Positions 11,270 through 22,768 of a stretch of DNA of 64,000 nucleotides are shown here, piece by piece. The notes beneath the pieces were generated by a model, which did no database searches, had not been told where the DNA came from, and saw only the letters and a list, made by a program, of their open reading frames with translations. How positions within the stretch are numbered: position 1 is the stretch's first letter; each line of letters starts with the position of its first letter. The translations under genes and the position numbers were made by a program. Origin of the DNA: Yamagishiella unicocca (Eukaryota; Chlorophyta; Chlorophyceae; Chlamydomonadales; Volvocaceae); assembly GCA_003116995.1 (NCBI GenBank), contig BDSL01000131.1, forward strand, positions 62,001-126,000, written 5' to 3'.

Positions 11270-14200
11270 CTACCGCTCGGTACGAGGGTACATCCCCCAC
11301 ACGATGTCAGCCAGGCGCGTCGCAACATCCTTGCCTGACCTCGTCTTGCCGACGCCGACGCTTTGGCGCCCGTAGCCGGTGCTACGGCCGCGACCGCTGC
11401 GGCCAGCCGCCGGCCCCGCGGCCGCTCCACTGCCGCGCGGTGCAACCCAGCGCGCCGCATTCGCAGCATTTGCCCGTGGAGAGGAGCCGCCAGCTGCGAC
11501 CCCTGGGTCAGCGTTTTGGAGAGCAGGAGCAGGCGGTGCGAGTGACGATGTTGCGGGGACCGCCGCGGCCGCCGCCGCCGTCGCCGCCGCCGAGGCGTCG
11601 GCTCCCGTCAGCTCTGACGTTGTGCGGCTGAGCTGTGGCGACGACGGGGCGGGCTTCGGACGACGCGACCGCGATCGCGGCGGTGTTGGCGGTCTGGGCC
11701 GCTGGGTGGGCTCCGGCTCATCCGTCTCGTACGTAGCGTCCGTTGGCGGTTCCTCTTCCTCCGGCGTCGGCGTCACCGTTACCGTTGGCGAAGGCTTCAC
11801 CAGTGGCGCCGATACGGCTGCGGTTGCGACGAGCGCCTGTGGTGGCGTTCCGGGCTTCGACAGCGGCGTTGACGGCTTTGACGGCGGCGTCGACGGCTTC
11901 AGCGCCGCCTGACGCTCTGGCACCGACAGGGACGGCTTGGATAGCGACGTACGACACACGTCGCCCTCGGAGGCGGCCGCCACCGCCGACGACGTCACCG
12001 TGGTCGTCATTTCGGCGGCGGCGGCGGCGGCGGTGGCAGGGCGCACCGTTCGTGCGGAGCGCTCCGCCAGCTCAGCGAGGGACGCAGCGGAGTCTGCAAC
12101 GGCTCCGTCCTCTATTCCCCCGACGCCGTCACCTCCGCCGTCAGCGCCATTCACCCACAGCCATCCTTGCGTCGCAGCGCCCCGGCCCGACGGCGTAGCG
12201 CCCGCCGCCTCCTGCCCATCAAGCGACCAAGCGGTCCTCTTCGACGTCATCGGAATAACGAGCCACGAGGCTCGAGGCGTGCGCCCATCCCCAGAGACGG
12301 TTTCTACCCAGTCCGGGTCCGGCGGCTGCCGTACGTCCATGTACGACCCCCGAGCAGCCATCAGATGCATGCTGATCTTTGATCCGGTGCTGCCAACGGA
12401 GATCCGGTTGGGTCCCGACGAGCTGCTGCCCGGAGTCAACAGCATCGTTGGCTGTGGCTGCGGCATCACCGGTGCGGCGGCGGCTGGTCGCGCGGCAATA
12501 GAAGCGCCCCGCGGCGGCTGCCAGCCGGTGCCATCCGCTATGTCGTCGTGATCTCGTAGAGAGGCCTTACTGGCTGCGGTGAGAACCACGCCGCCCTGCA
12601 AGTGGTACGGAGTAGCCGGCAGATGCGGGCGGGTGGGGTTGAGGAAATAAAGTCCGTGGAACAGGGACCGATTAGGAAACCGTTTGGTACACACGTTGGA
12701 GATGTAAGCTGGATACCTTGGTTGAGGAAACGAGGACCGGAGGTCGGATGTCGACCATCGGCGGCTATGTCTACTCCGACTGCGATGCCTAACCTAACGG
12801 AAACAAGGACAGGTAGCAACCCCCGCGGTCTAAGGAAACGGTTCGAGAGGCCAGCTCCTTGGGCGCATGGTGGAGAGCTTGTCGAACTGGCTGGACATGC
12901 GATCGCGAAATGCGGTGACACGCGGTGACGCCCGTACCCGCCCGAGAGGTGGGTTGCTAAAACCACCGCCGTTTTCTCGACGTCCGAGATGAGGGGGAGA
13001 GGCCCTCCTCTAATCGGTGTCTGGCCAACTCGACTTAGACATATACCGGTACTTTCGTTTCCCCGGGCGTGGAGGAGCTTGACACGCCCTCAGACCCACC
13101 AACTGCGCATCGGAGGCTATCCATAGCCCATTCGAAACGCAACAGCGCCCCCTTGCCCAACCCCACAAACCGAGATTGCGCCTCAACCCAGAGCGCTTTG
13201 CGTGCATGGACGCGCACTTACCTCATACACGCCGTCGTCGGCTGCCGCCTTGGCAAAGGGGTGAATTCGCCCGCGCCGGCGCCGCCTAGCCACCACCATT
13301 GCGGCTGCCAGGGTGGCGGCCAGGACTCCCCCCACACCCGCGCATGCCGCCAAAATGATGGTCTGGGCCCTGGAGCCGCTGCCGCCCTCTGCCGCAGAGG
13401 ATGCCGCCGCCTGCGACATCGGCGCCTGCGATAGTGTGAGAGGACAGACAGACAGGCGGGCGAGGGTCAGGCAGATAGGCGGGCGAGGGTCAGGCAGACA
13501 GGCGGGCGAGGGTCAGGCAGATAGGCGGGCGAGGGTCAGGCCTACAGGCCATGGTCAGGCAAACAGGCGGGCGAGAGTCAGGCCGATGACGGGCTTTGTT
13601 GCGCGCACAGCCAAGCTTGGTGGACAGCGGTGCGAACAGAGGGCGGGAAAAGGACGAAGCGTAAAGTGCGGGGGTTGGAGCTGGGCGACAGAGCCCGAGA
13701 GCTGTTTGGCGGTCCCAGGGTGCTCGGCACAGGCATCAACACTAGGTATTGGCAATTCGGTCATGCTAGCTGCACCAGGCACCAAGTGCAGCCATCCTGC
13801 GTTGCGGCCTTGCGGCACTGGCGGCACGAGGCGCCGTACCTTAGCGGCCGCACTGGTGTCCGCCGCCGCCGGGAGGACCTCGCAAGAGGCACCGCCCGCC
13901 AGGCCAAGTGCGGTGCGGCCCGAGGCGGCTGACGAGGTAGAGGAGGCGCACGCGGCGGTGTAGGTCTCCGCCCCGAGGGTGCTCAGGGGGACCTTGTATG
14001 ACACCCGAACCTACGGGGGAGAGAGGGCGGCGGCAGGTGTTTCGCATGTCGGTTGGGTGGATACGGGCGGGACAGCGGGCTGCGACGGGCTTGGTTGAGG
14101 GCATGTCGTCCGTGTGATTGTGGCATGCTGTTGGTATCCTCCGCGTGCCCACGCCAGCTGCTCAGCTGTCCAGCTACCCACCTGGGTAGCTACCCGCAGA

Positions 14201-17200
14201 TCCGCCAGCGGAGGCGCGCAGATCTGCAAACCGGAGGCAGCCCCGCCCAGATCCGGCGCCGCCTGCAGCGTCATCAGCTCGTCGTACACCTGCTTCCGGA
14301 GCGCGCTCTCGCCGCTCTCGCCGCTACTGCTGCTGCTAGTGGTGGTTTCGGAGCCCACCGTCCCTGCCCCGCCAACCCCAGCGCCGCTGGTGGGCACGCA
14401 GAGCTCCAGGGAGACCCCCGAGGGCTCTTCCGAGGAAGAGCAGCTGCAGTCAGCGTCAGTGCCGGTCGTATTGCCGCCGCCGGCGCTGCAGCCGCCCTCG
14501 GCGGCAGTAGCAAGTTGCGGCAGGCGGCGCCTGGCGGCGCTTACGCCCGCGGGACCGCCGCCGGGCGAGGCAGCGGCAGCTCCGCTGCACTGCACATTGG
14601 CAACCGTGATGGCCGAGGGCGAGGCGGCTGCAACCCGGGAGAAGGCCGCTTGCAGGGCCAACGACAGAGCCGTGGTGCAGGCAACCGGGTCCTGTAACGA
14701 ACAGGGGCGCCGCATGGGTCCGACGAGAGAGGGGCTTGACGTCAGTTGCGTGTAGGGCTTGTTGCCATTTGCCTTGAAGGACTTGTTTCCGGCCCGCCAA
14801 CGCACTTAATGATGGAGTATCTCAGTACCATACCCCCATCCCGCTTTTGACCCTACAACATAGCTGCCTCGCCGGCTCCTTCTCAGCTCCTTGCTGCATC
14901 TTATTTCAAATCATCCAGACACACGACCTCCAACAAGTCTCTTCCTGCGTCGCTTTCAGTGTCAGGCGATGCGCCCAATGGCTCTACCTTCTGGTCTGGG
15001 GCCCACCGTAACCGTTACTACAACTGCCTCTCAAGGCGCGGCGCCGCAGGTACGCACCTGGGTTGCACCCGGCTGCTGCATCGAATTTGAAGTGCCTGGG
15101 TTGGGCTTCGGCAGCACCTGCAGCGGTGCCGCAACGTTCCAGCCCAGCACCCGGACCTCGGCGGCTCCAGGGAAGACCGTCGCGAGCGCTGCTGTGCCTT
15201 TCGCGGGTTCAAATCCCGGTCGGAGCACGTCGCGACTGAGCGAAAGTATCCCTTTCGGATTCGCTCCATCGATCATTGCGATGGGGATCCCCAGGTCCAA
15301 GAAAACACTGAGAGACGTGGGGGACAGTGGCGGCGAAAGAGGAGGTGTGGAGGGCTGCGGTTGCGGCTGCGGCTGCGGCTGCTGTGGCGGCGGAGAGGTG
15401 TTTGGTTGCTGGTGCGGTTGGGTTGGGTTGCTTGCCGGCGGCGGCGAGGAGGCGATGGTGGGTTCAATTGGCTGGAATAAAGGAGGAGCTGGCGGCAGTG
15501 TGGCCAATGGGGAGGGTGGGGAGCCGGGAGACTGAGTGGGCTGGGGGGCGACAGGTGGGCTGGCGGGCAGTTGGAGAGGGTTAGGCGCGGGACTAGGTAG
15601 TGCCGGTGAAGAGGGCGCCGGCAGCGAAGGCTGGGGCTGCGGGCGTAACGGAGAGAGCTGCAACAGTTGCGGCGACTGCGCAAGTGGCAGCGGCGGCGGT
15701 GTCAGCGACGTTGACGGTGGCGGCAGCGGCGACGGTGTTTGGGATAGCAGCGGCGACTGCGAGACAGGTGGCGTCGCCTGCAGTGCCGGCGGCGGAAGCA
15801 GAGGCTCCAACGGTGAAGGTGGCTGCAGCAAAGCCTCCAACAGCGAAGGTGGCATCAGGGGCGGCTGCGACGGCGGCGCCAAAGGCGGCTGCGACGGCGG
15901 CGCCAAAGGCGGCTGCGACGGCGGCGCCAAAGGCGGCTGCGACGGCGGCGCCAAAGGCGGCTGCGACGGCGGCGCCAAAGGCGGCTGCGACGGCGGCGCC
16001 AAAGGCGGCTGCGACGGTGGCGCCAGAGGCGGCTGCGACGGTGGCGCCAGAGGCAGCTGTGAGGGCGGCGCCAGTGGTGGCTGTGAGGGCGGCGCCAGTG
16101 GTGGCTGTGAGGGCGGCGCCAGTGGTGGCTGTGAGGGTGGCGCCAGTGGTGGCTGTGAGGGTGGCGCCAGTGGTGGCTGTGACGGTGGTGCCAGAGGCGG
16201 CTGCGACGGCGGCGCCAGAGGCGGCTGTGACGGTGGTGCCAGTGGTGGCTGCGACGGTGGCGCCAGTGGTGGCTGTGAGGGTGGCGCCAGTGGTGGCTGT
16301 GAGGGTGGCGCCAGTGGTGTCTGTGAGGGCGGCGCCAGTGGTGGCTGTGAGGGCGGCGCCAGTGGTGGCTGTGAGGGCGGCGCCAGTGGTGGCTGTGAGG
16401 GTGGCGCCAGTGGTGGCTGTGAGGGCGGCGCCAGTGGTGGCTGTGAGGGTGGCGCCAGTGGTGGCTGTGAGGGCGGCGCCAGTGGTGGCTGTGAGGGCGG
16501 CGCCAGTGGTGGCTGCGACGGTGGCGCCAGTGGTGGCTGTGAGGGCGGCGCCAGTGGTGGCTGTGAGGGCGGCGCCAGTGGTGGCTGCGACGGTGGCGCC
16601 AGTGGTGGCTGTGAGGGCGGCGCCAGTGGTGGCTGTGAGGGCGGCGCCAGTGGTGGCTGTGAGGGCGGCGCCAGTGGTGGCTGTGAGGGCGGCGCCAGTG
16701 GTGGCTGTGAGGGCGGCGCCAGTGGTGGCTGTGAGGGCGGCGCCAGTGGTGGCTGTGAGGGCGGCGCCAGTGGTGGCTGTGAGGGTGGCGCCAGAGGCGG
16801 CTGCGAGGGTGGCAGCGATAGCTGTGTGTCCAAGGTAGCCGGCGCTACGGGTGCCGGCCAAGCTGGTTGAGGAGGCGCAGGCATTGCGGGTGGCATTTTG
16901 GTTTTCGGTAGGTACCCAACCAATCGTACGGCATCGATGACAGTCCACTCATCCGTCTCAAACCGCACCCCCGCAACCAAATCCGTTACAGTCTCATCTT
17001 GCAAGATGCACGTGTACCAAAAGGCTACTTGTTGGTCGTCTCCCCCGACGCAAAAGCTCGTGGTGTCTGGGGCGCAGTTGCTCTGCAGCGGCAGTTGATT
17101 GGGACGGCGGGAAGGAGGGAAGGGGGCACTAAGAGGCGTATGTGTATGGCGTCATCCACAGGTCTAAACTGTGCGCGAGCAGGCACCTGCCAATAAGCAA

Positions 17201-18331
17201 CGCTTTCGGGTACTGCCAGAACGTCTCGCGGCGTAGGATACGTATTACATGTACGACAGGTATGGCGCACATTAGAGACGTAGCACAAGCACGATACGTA
17301 CTGCAGCGGGTCTGCGTGACACGCATGCAAGCAGTCAAAGCAATTAGACAGCGCCGCAGCGATCGGCAGTCTCGCAATGATAGAGCCGGACTCGTTAGGG
17401 TAGCGTTGCGCCCGTATTCCTGACGCCCAGGTGAATTCCCGCCTAAATTCGGTGACCCAATCGCGTGCATCACCCCATCCGGGTCGCCTACCCGTGCCGA
17501 CGTGCCGTTCTGGTACCAGAGTACAAGGTGGTCCGTTACGGTGCCGGACTGCGAGCTGGCCACCATGATTCCCACCGATTGGGCATACAGAGGTGCCTCG
17601 AAAGTTACGTTGACGTTGGTCCGTAGCGGCCCCACACCCGCAACAAGTTCGAGTCCGTCGGCGCCACTGTTGAAGCTCCACAGGGACTGCTGCTCCTCGG
17701 CGGTCTCTGGAGGGCCCGAGAGGCAGCGTCCGTAAAAGGTGGGCGGGCCAAGCAAGCCGCTAAAGCCTGCAGCTGACACGATTCGAGGGGACGGCGCGCA
17801 TGACGCAGCTGCAGCGTACGACGTCCGTTGTCCTTGCGCGCAGTCTGAGATTACTTCGGAACAAGCGGAATGTATAGCTGGCGCTAACGGGACTGCAGGC
17901 GGTTTTGCTGTAGAAGCAGGCGCAGCAGGTGCTGAAGGACTTGTTTGCCCGGGGGCCGTTGGTGGGAGTCCCGAAGGTGTAGAGACGCCAGGCGGAAGCC
18001 TTTGGAAAGGCGCATCATCCCACTGCACGCCTTCCGATTCAGCTGCTGCGACGGCGGACTGCTCTGCCCAGAGTAACAGGCTGGCGGCCAAAGTAAGCAA
18101 TCGAAGAAGCAGTCGCCCCCGCAGCCGTCCACCGATCCGCTTCCGGCGACGGCCATGCGACACAGGCACCGAGGAGGCCCCTTGGATGCAAAGCTCATCT
18201 TCGTCGTCCGCCTTTGGCTGCAGAAACAGCCCCAGGTTCCCAGGTACCACACGGCTACGGGCAAAGGTAACTATGGGCAGCCAATAGATACTGGCGACTA
18301 ATTTGACATAGTCGACCACGTCGCCACACAT
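11270..18331 (-). CDS. Transmembrane cell-wall-type protein with expanded PPSQPPLA repeats
   Basis: Exons (minus): 18331-17474, 17082-15058, 14691-14182, 14010-13609, 13425-13222, 12595-11270 (about 1774 aa). Residues about 70-95 (LLLRLLTLAASLLLW) form a signal or anchor helix. The ectodomain has a Cys-bearing module (FYGRCL to VRLVGYL, split by intron 1), then about 39 copies of PPSQPPLA, then a Pro/Gln-rich stretch and two Cys-containing modules. The DPVACTTALSLALQAAF / ARRRLPQ module resembles extracellular domains seen in other volvocine proteins. A second membrane helix (TIILAACAGVGGVLAATL) is followed by RRRRRGR and a 440-residue Ser/Pro/Ala-rich cytoplasmic tail with no kinase or cyclase domain. 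All joins used are phase 0; the donor of exon 4 (13609) and of exon 1 are the weakest. Likely a membrane-to-wall linker or adhesion protein; I do not recognise a named family. Confidence 0.7.
12640..12735 (-). repeat. Family B intronic repeat, 3' end of intron 5 of the proline-rich gene
   Basis: On the coding (minus) strand it reads catctccaacgtgtgtacc, aaacggtttcct, then cctcaaccccaccc, and sits about 45 bases before the acceptor at 12596. This matches the kinesin-intron copies at spaced positions (CATCTC, AACGTnTGT, AAACGGTTT, TTTCCTC, AACCC). Identity is partial but the order is kept. Confidence 0.55.
13446..13587. repeat. 23-bp intronic minisatellite
   Basis: About six copies of a unit like acaggcgggcgagggtcag, alternating acagg and atagg starts. 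It fills most of the short intron between exons 4 and 5 of the proline-rich transmembrane gene. Confidence 0.85.
14938..15022 (+). repeat. Family A dispersed repeat inside an intron
   Basis: Contains cttcctgcgt, ctttcagtgtcaggcgatgc, ggtctggggccca and the tail gtaaccgttactac. It lies antisense within the intron between exons 2 and 3 of the minus-strand proline-rich gene. It is truncated at the end away from the tail compared with the 8497 and 19622 copies. Confidence 0.7.
15857..16815. repeat. 24-bp coding minisatellite (PPSQPPLA repeat)
   Basis: About 39 head-to-tail copies of a 24-bp unit such as ggcggcgccagtggtggctg plus tgag. On the minus strand each encodes PPSQPPLA. Variants cluster: an almost uniform block near 15862-16020 (gacggcggcgccaaaggc), and interspersed cgacggtggc units later. 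The unit contains no stop in any frame, so long open frames appear on both strands; only the minus frame continues into plausible flanking protein. Confidence 0.95.
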
Positions 18332-19621
18332 ATTGTCAGCGAGCTGGACATCCTGCTATCCTTCCGACCTTCTCTGCAGGAGCGGTTTGCCATGACCGCC
18401 GCAATTGTACGCGAAGGCTTCCGGCGCCATGATGATTAGGTACTTGCTCGAAATTCCTTGGAAGCCTTCAGTGTTGCTGTCCTGCTAGACGGCGTCTGCC
18501 GTGGAGTGCGGCTTGGATGCTCTATTGTGATTCTGTAGGGACGGTTTTTGGCAACCAGTTTTCCTTTAGGTGGCTTATATTTATTTACATTGCCTATATA
18601 TTACTCCATTGGGCAAGGTCTCCGAACATTCCGTAGCGAGCGAAGGCGCTCCGTTCAGGTGTTTAGGTACGCTCACACGATAATGATGCACCGCATAATG
18701 TTGCTAGAAACCTCTTACTCGAAATTCTACCTCGACTGAGGAACGGGTTTCATACCTGTGCCGGCAGGGAACAGAACCACAAAGTGTACTGCCGACAAGC
18801 TTGTGTTACGACAAGCAAAACCAGGGGATTAGCCGCATCCATGATATATCCATATAGAGGATCTCACTCATTACAAAACGACGAGATACAATGCGGTCAA
18901 GGCTCGGCAGCGCGTGTCGGGCAGGTAAGGCATGCTGGCGTGGCGTCAGGTACGGAAGGCTCTGGGAGCTCTAAGGGCGATTGTAGGGCTACGGACTAGA
19001 AGGTCACACCGTTAGATCTAGCTCAACTCCTGCCGCCGCGCCTGCGTTTCCCGCGGTTTGGGTCCCTGCTGGTTTCTCACCGTACAGTGTTATAACCTTT
19101 GCAACGGCTAGAAAACAACACTGATATGCATCGCAGCTCGCGTTAGGGAGCATGAAAACATCACATATAACAAGTTCTCCTTTTGACAATGAGATTTTCA
19201 AGCAGCCAGGCTCGGATTCTTGCGAGCTCGGGATTGCGCGGCGAGATGTGCGTTTTCCCCGGAGCGAGGACGACCGACGAAACCTGGAGCAGCCATGATA
19301 TTTTGGCTGCAGCTGATAGAGGTGCCAACAACCCCGAGTTCATGTATTTCGTTTTCGCCCGTATGCGTCCGGCCCGCCCTGTTCGGCTAGATAATTTCTC
19401 ACCAGCACGACGTGCACACGTAAGAACGATTTGAGCGTAGGAAGAATGAAGATGAGTGCTCCAGTGCTCAAAGTCGGTCCAGTGACCGTGCAACCTCCGC
19501 CACGCTCGGGTGTCCGGACGTACGAAACGAGAAAACGGGGTCTGCCTTCACCTTTCACAATTCATCACAAGCCAGGAGCCGCCGACGCGGGGCAGAACTC
19601 CATGTCCACCGACACCCATCC

Positions 19622-19815
19622 GTAGTAGTAACTGTTATATTGGGCCCCAGACCATATGATAGAGCCATCGGGCGCATCACCTGACACTGAAAGAGACGCA
19701 GGAAGAAGTACAAACCAGCCGACGGAGATACGGCAAACCACCAGAAACCCCGACAAAGGGCCCTGAGGACAAACAGCGCGCGCGCGGCACCAACCACCCA
19801 GGGGCTGCCAGGGGG
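19622..19815 (-). repeat. Family A dispersed repeat, long copy
   Basis: Plus-strand start gtagtagtaactgttat is the complement of the TAC-rich tail; then gggccccagacc, gccatcgggcgcatcacc, tgacactgaaagagacgcagg. Similarity to the 8497 copy continues through aaccaccagaaa and acaaacagcg to about caccaaccacccagggg. The two copies share roughly 180 bases. Confidence 0.75.
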
Positions 19816-20365
19816 AGCCCGTGTGTGTTGTGTTGAAGCACGCAAGTCTCCGCGAGTGAGAAACGTCGTGTCCGCCTCCAGACGAACGCACCGTACAATG
19901 AAACACCCAGAAACATTGCCAGCGTAGCGGCCAACCTAGCGTAGCTGCACAACCACAAGTTAACGCCTATGCATCCTGCTATCCAGGCTGGGGACAGAAA
20001 TCCCCGGCTGCCCAGGGCACCACCCATGCGCGAAAACCGCCCCACCCGAAAAGCCGACCAGCAAAGGGAACTACCACAACAGAGCCCAAGTCTTGGAGGC
20101 AACAAAAGCCAATCCTCGATGCGAGACCAGTCAATCCGGTCTCAGCAGCAGCCAACGCTAGGGGGTCCACCGATTCCTATCAGCAGCTAGATTGGGTGTG
20201 GGTTGTGGCTGTTCTAGGTTTCTGTCGTCCCCCTGCCACTTGCCAACTCCCTTTTTGGGCTGCTTTGCACGGGCTTTTGTTGTCACCCGTTGTTTCGTGC
20301 GGGTTGTTAGCTTGTTTCGTTTTGTGGTGCCTGGCGGCCGTAAAGTCTGCGGGTTGGCTGTACTG

Positions 20366-20370
20366 TTACA
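20366..20370 (-). terminator. Candidate TGTAA polyadenylation signal of the lectin-like gene
   Basis: TTACA on the plus strand is TGTAA on the minus strand, about 710 bases after the stop at 21081. It is the nearest such word I find; the assignment is by motif only. Confidence 0.3.
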
Positions 20371-20982
20371 TCTTGGCTGCTGTTTGGGCAGGGTAGCGTC
20401 TTTGTGCCTTTCGCGGCTTTCCTGTGCTCTTCGGGGCGTCTGCTGGGTCCAGCCCCGGCTGTCGTATGGTCCGGCATGGGCCCCTCTCCCTGTCCTGGGT
20501 TCGCCCGGGCTTGAGGACACTGTAACACCTCGAGGGGGTCGGGGGAAGGTAAGACCCCCAGCGGCGAGTCGGTGGTTCGGGACCCGTGCTTGCAAGTTCC
20601 GCTCAGCAGTGTACAACGTTCATGGCGTTGATCGGGCCCCCATAAGCAATAGCGGCACCGTGTGACAGTATAATAGACTGTCTAAACCAGCCATCCCACC
20701 ATTTGCGAAACCGCGTATCCGCGCAGACCAATTAACTTGAAAAATATCAGTCCGGAGTGCCATAACCATCTTGCACGCGACAGTACGGCAACTGATCCGG
20801 AATTGCATTTTGTAATCACATCTACTATGCGCACGTGGCACACCATACATCCATACATCCATAGGCCACAGCCATACGGGTATTAAAGCAAATGCGTTGG
20901 TCGATTCCGTCATATATTGACCGTTGTACAAACGTTTATGTTCAAGTACTTAGTATGATATCACAAAGGCATACAAATAAGC

Positions 20983-21053
20983 TAATCCATTTCCAAGATC
21001 ATTCTGCTCTGTGCAAGTTAATCCATTTCCAAGATCATTCTGCGCTGTGCACT
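20983..21053. repeat. 36-bp tandem duplication
   Basis: Two copies of taatccatttccaagatcat followed by tctgcnctgtgca, just downstream of the lectin-like gene stop. The near identity of the copies suggests a recent event. Confidence 0.85.
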
Positions 21054-21080
21054 GTACGTCCAGTAAACACACAATCATAC

Positions 21081-22768
21081 CTATCGCTGCTTGCGACACA
21101 CGAAGCGCACATCCTGCTCGCAGCCCTGCATTTGCAGCGAGCTGTCGGCCGCCATGAGCGAACACAACTTATCATTGTCCTTGCGCTTAAGCCAGCACGT
21201 GTACTGGTTCTTGGCGCACAGCTGGTTCACGGCGTCATAGCCCTTGGCATCCCAATATGGCACCAGGTCCCAGCCCTTGCCCAGGTAGTTGCAGAATTTC
21301 CCCGCGTTGTCGTACCACATGCGCTGCTTAGCGTCCACTGTGTACATGCGGTATTCATAGCCGTCATTGTAGTAGTACAACACGTTCTTGTCGTCACCTG
21401 CACGGCAATGCATGGATGGACACCTTTTCACCGGTATCATGTGCAGGCCGTTGCGACGGCACGGTAAAATTGAGAACGAGCACTAGCTAGCTTGGCCGTG
21501 CCTTTACAAATCCATGAAAGTTTTGGCAATGCAAAGGAGGCCGATAGTAAGCCCTTTTCATGTCGGACCGTAACCTGGATGTGCACTTCAGTTACGTTTG
21601 GATCAACATGATTGTTATGTCCGTGCACGGGATGAACTAATTCCTGATGTATAACCGTCGATAACCATCTTAACAATGCTCGCGTACAGGACTTTTTCCG
21701 GCATTGTACCTACCTAGGCACGGATGACTCTGCACTAACTTGCTTTGAAAGGTGAACGTCCCACCCACTGTGCACGTCCCACCCACAACATCCGGCCTAG
21801 GGTACATGCCCAGGTCCCAGGTAAGGTCATACCCCACGGCTTATTTGGGCGGGTGGCATCGGAAATGCATCACGGAAATAATGTACCACGGAAACGTACT
21901 GCACGGAAACGTACTGGTACTCACCAGGAGTTGACGGCTTGGGCGGCGGGGGAGGAGGCGCGAGGCTGCACTTTGAACCTGCGGGCGAGGAATCAGCAGC
22001 ATGGTTGTGCGTGGGCACTTCATTATTAGCTGGTGCCTGGCCTCCTTGCTTCCTCGTCCATGCGCTGCTCGTCCCAGCACACAGGCGATGCTGAATGCTC
22101 TCAGTTTTTCGATAACATTCAGGGCCTTACCTTTGTCGCGACACACGAAGCGCACGTCCTGCTCGCAGGCCTGCCTGAGCGTGTAGCCCTCCTGGGACAT
22201 CAGGAGGCAGTGCGGGCCGCTGGCTTCGCTGGTCACCGGGCCATCCATCCAGCAGGTGAAGCGGTTGCGGGCGCAGAGGGTGGTGATGGAGTCTGCGGGT
22301 TGGAGGACAAACAGTAGCCGTTGGTGGGACCCAGACCAAGGTGTGGTGAATCTGGGTGAATGATCGTGGGCTTTGCTTTTGTTAATGACGCAATCGGCAA
22401 CTAGGCAGGACCCAGGGGACTGATAAACACCACGATGAGCATTTTGACAAACGACTAAGCCAGCACGATAAGCCCCGCCCAGCCAGCTTGCCTTTCGACG
22501 CCTCCTCGCCCTCGGGTGCAAGCTCGAGCCCGCGGCTCTTGCAGACCTCCTTGGCGTTCAACCACTCGGTCATGCAGCCCCCATCGGCTGCAAATAGCTT
22601 GTAGGTGCGGCAGTCATTCTTGTTGTAGTGCTCAACCGTCTTGTAAGGGAAGGCGAGGGGCTCGCAATCGCATATCGCCAGCGCTGCTGGCAGCAGTGAC
22701 GCGACTAGGGCCACCAGCAGCGACAGCACCGCGGTGTGGGAGCCGTGGCGGCCTGGAGGGGCTGCCAT
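21081..22768 (-). CDS. Secreted protein with two C-type-lectin-like domains
   Basis: Exons (minus): 22768-22492, 22292-22131, 21978-21925, 21397-21081 (269 aa). Residues 1-31 are a clear signal peptide (AVLSLLVALVASLLPAALA). Two homologous Cys-rich modules follow, the first about residues 33-145 and the second after a short PPPPPKPSTPG linker encoded by its own 54-base exon. Both end alike (LCA-N-TCW, CxLM, CEQDVRFVCR), the Cys pattern of the C-type lectin fold. I do not see the Ca-binding EPN/QPD and WND motifs, so sugar binding is not assured. Exons 2 and 3 are phase 1 to phase 1, allowing domain shuffling. Intron 1 uses a GC donor (AAAG|GCAAGC), which alone keeps the frame with the acceptor at 22293. 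Likely an extracellular-matrix or recognition protein. Confidence 0.8.

Larger units (their letters stand above)
18332..21080. other. Intergenic region with repeats, no gene seen
   Basis: Contains the presumed promoter of the proline-rich gene at its left end, a long family A copy (19622-19815) and a 36-bp tandem duplication (20983-21053). The stretch 19980-20660 has a low-complexity, transposon-like look, but no reverse transcriptase, transposase or other domain can be read. Confidence 0.4.

Noticed and set aside
13446..13587. Possible CRISPR-like array of 23-bp units
   Set aside because: Units are contiguous without unique spacers and the DNA is eukaryotic; it is an intronic minisatellite.
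15536..16948. Long plus-strand and alternate minus-strand open frames through the 24-bp repeat (Gly/Cys-, Ala/Val- or Thr/Ala-rich proteins)
   Set aside because: They are open only because the repeat unit has no stop in any frame; outside the repeat they end quickly or lose protein character. Only the PPSQPPLA frame joins plausible flanking domains and splice sites.
20192..20665. Plus-strand 157-aa frame ending in AVYNVHGVD, reminiscent of the start of a LINE endonuclease
   Set aside because: Only a few residues match, nothing of the endonuclease or reverse transcriptase follows, and the region beyond 20665 is unrelated.
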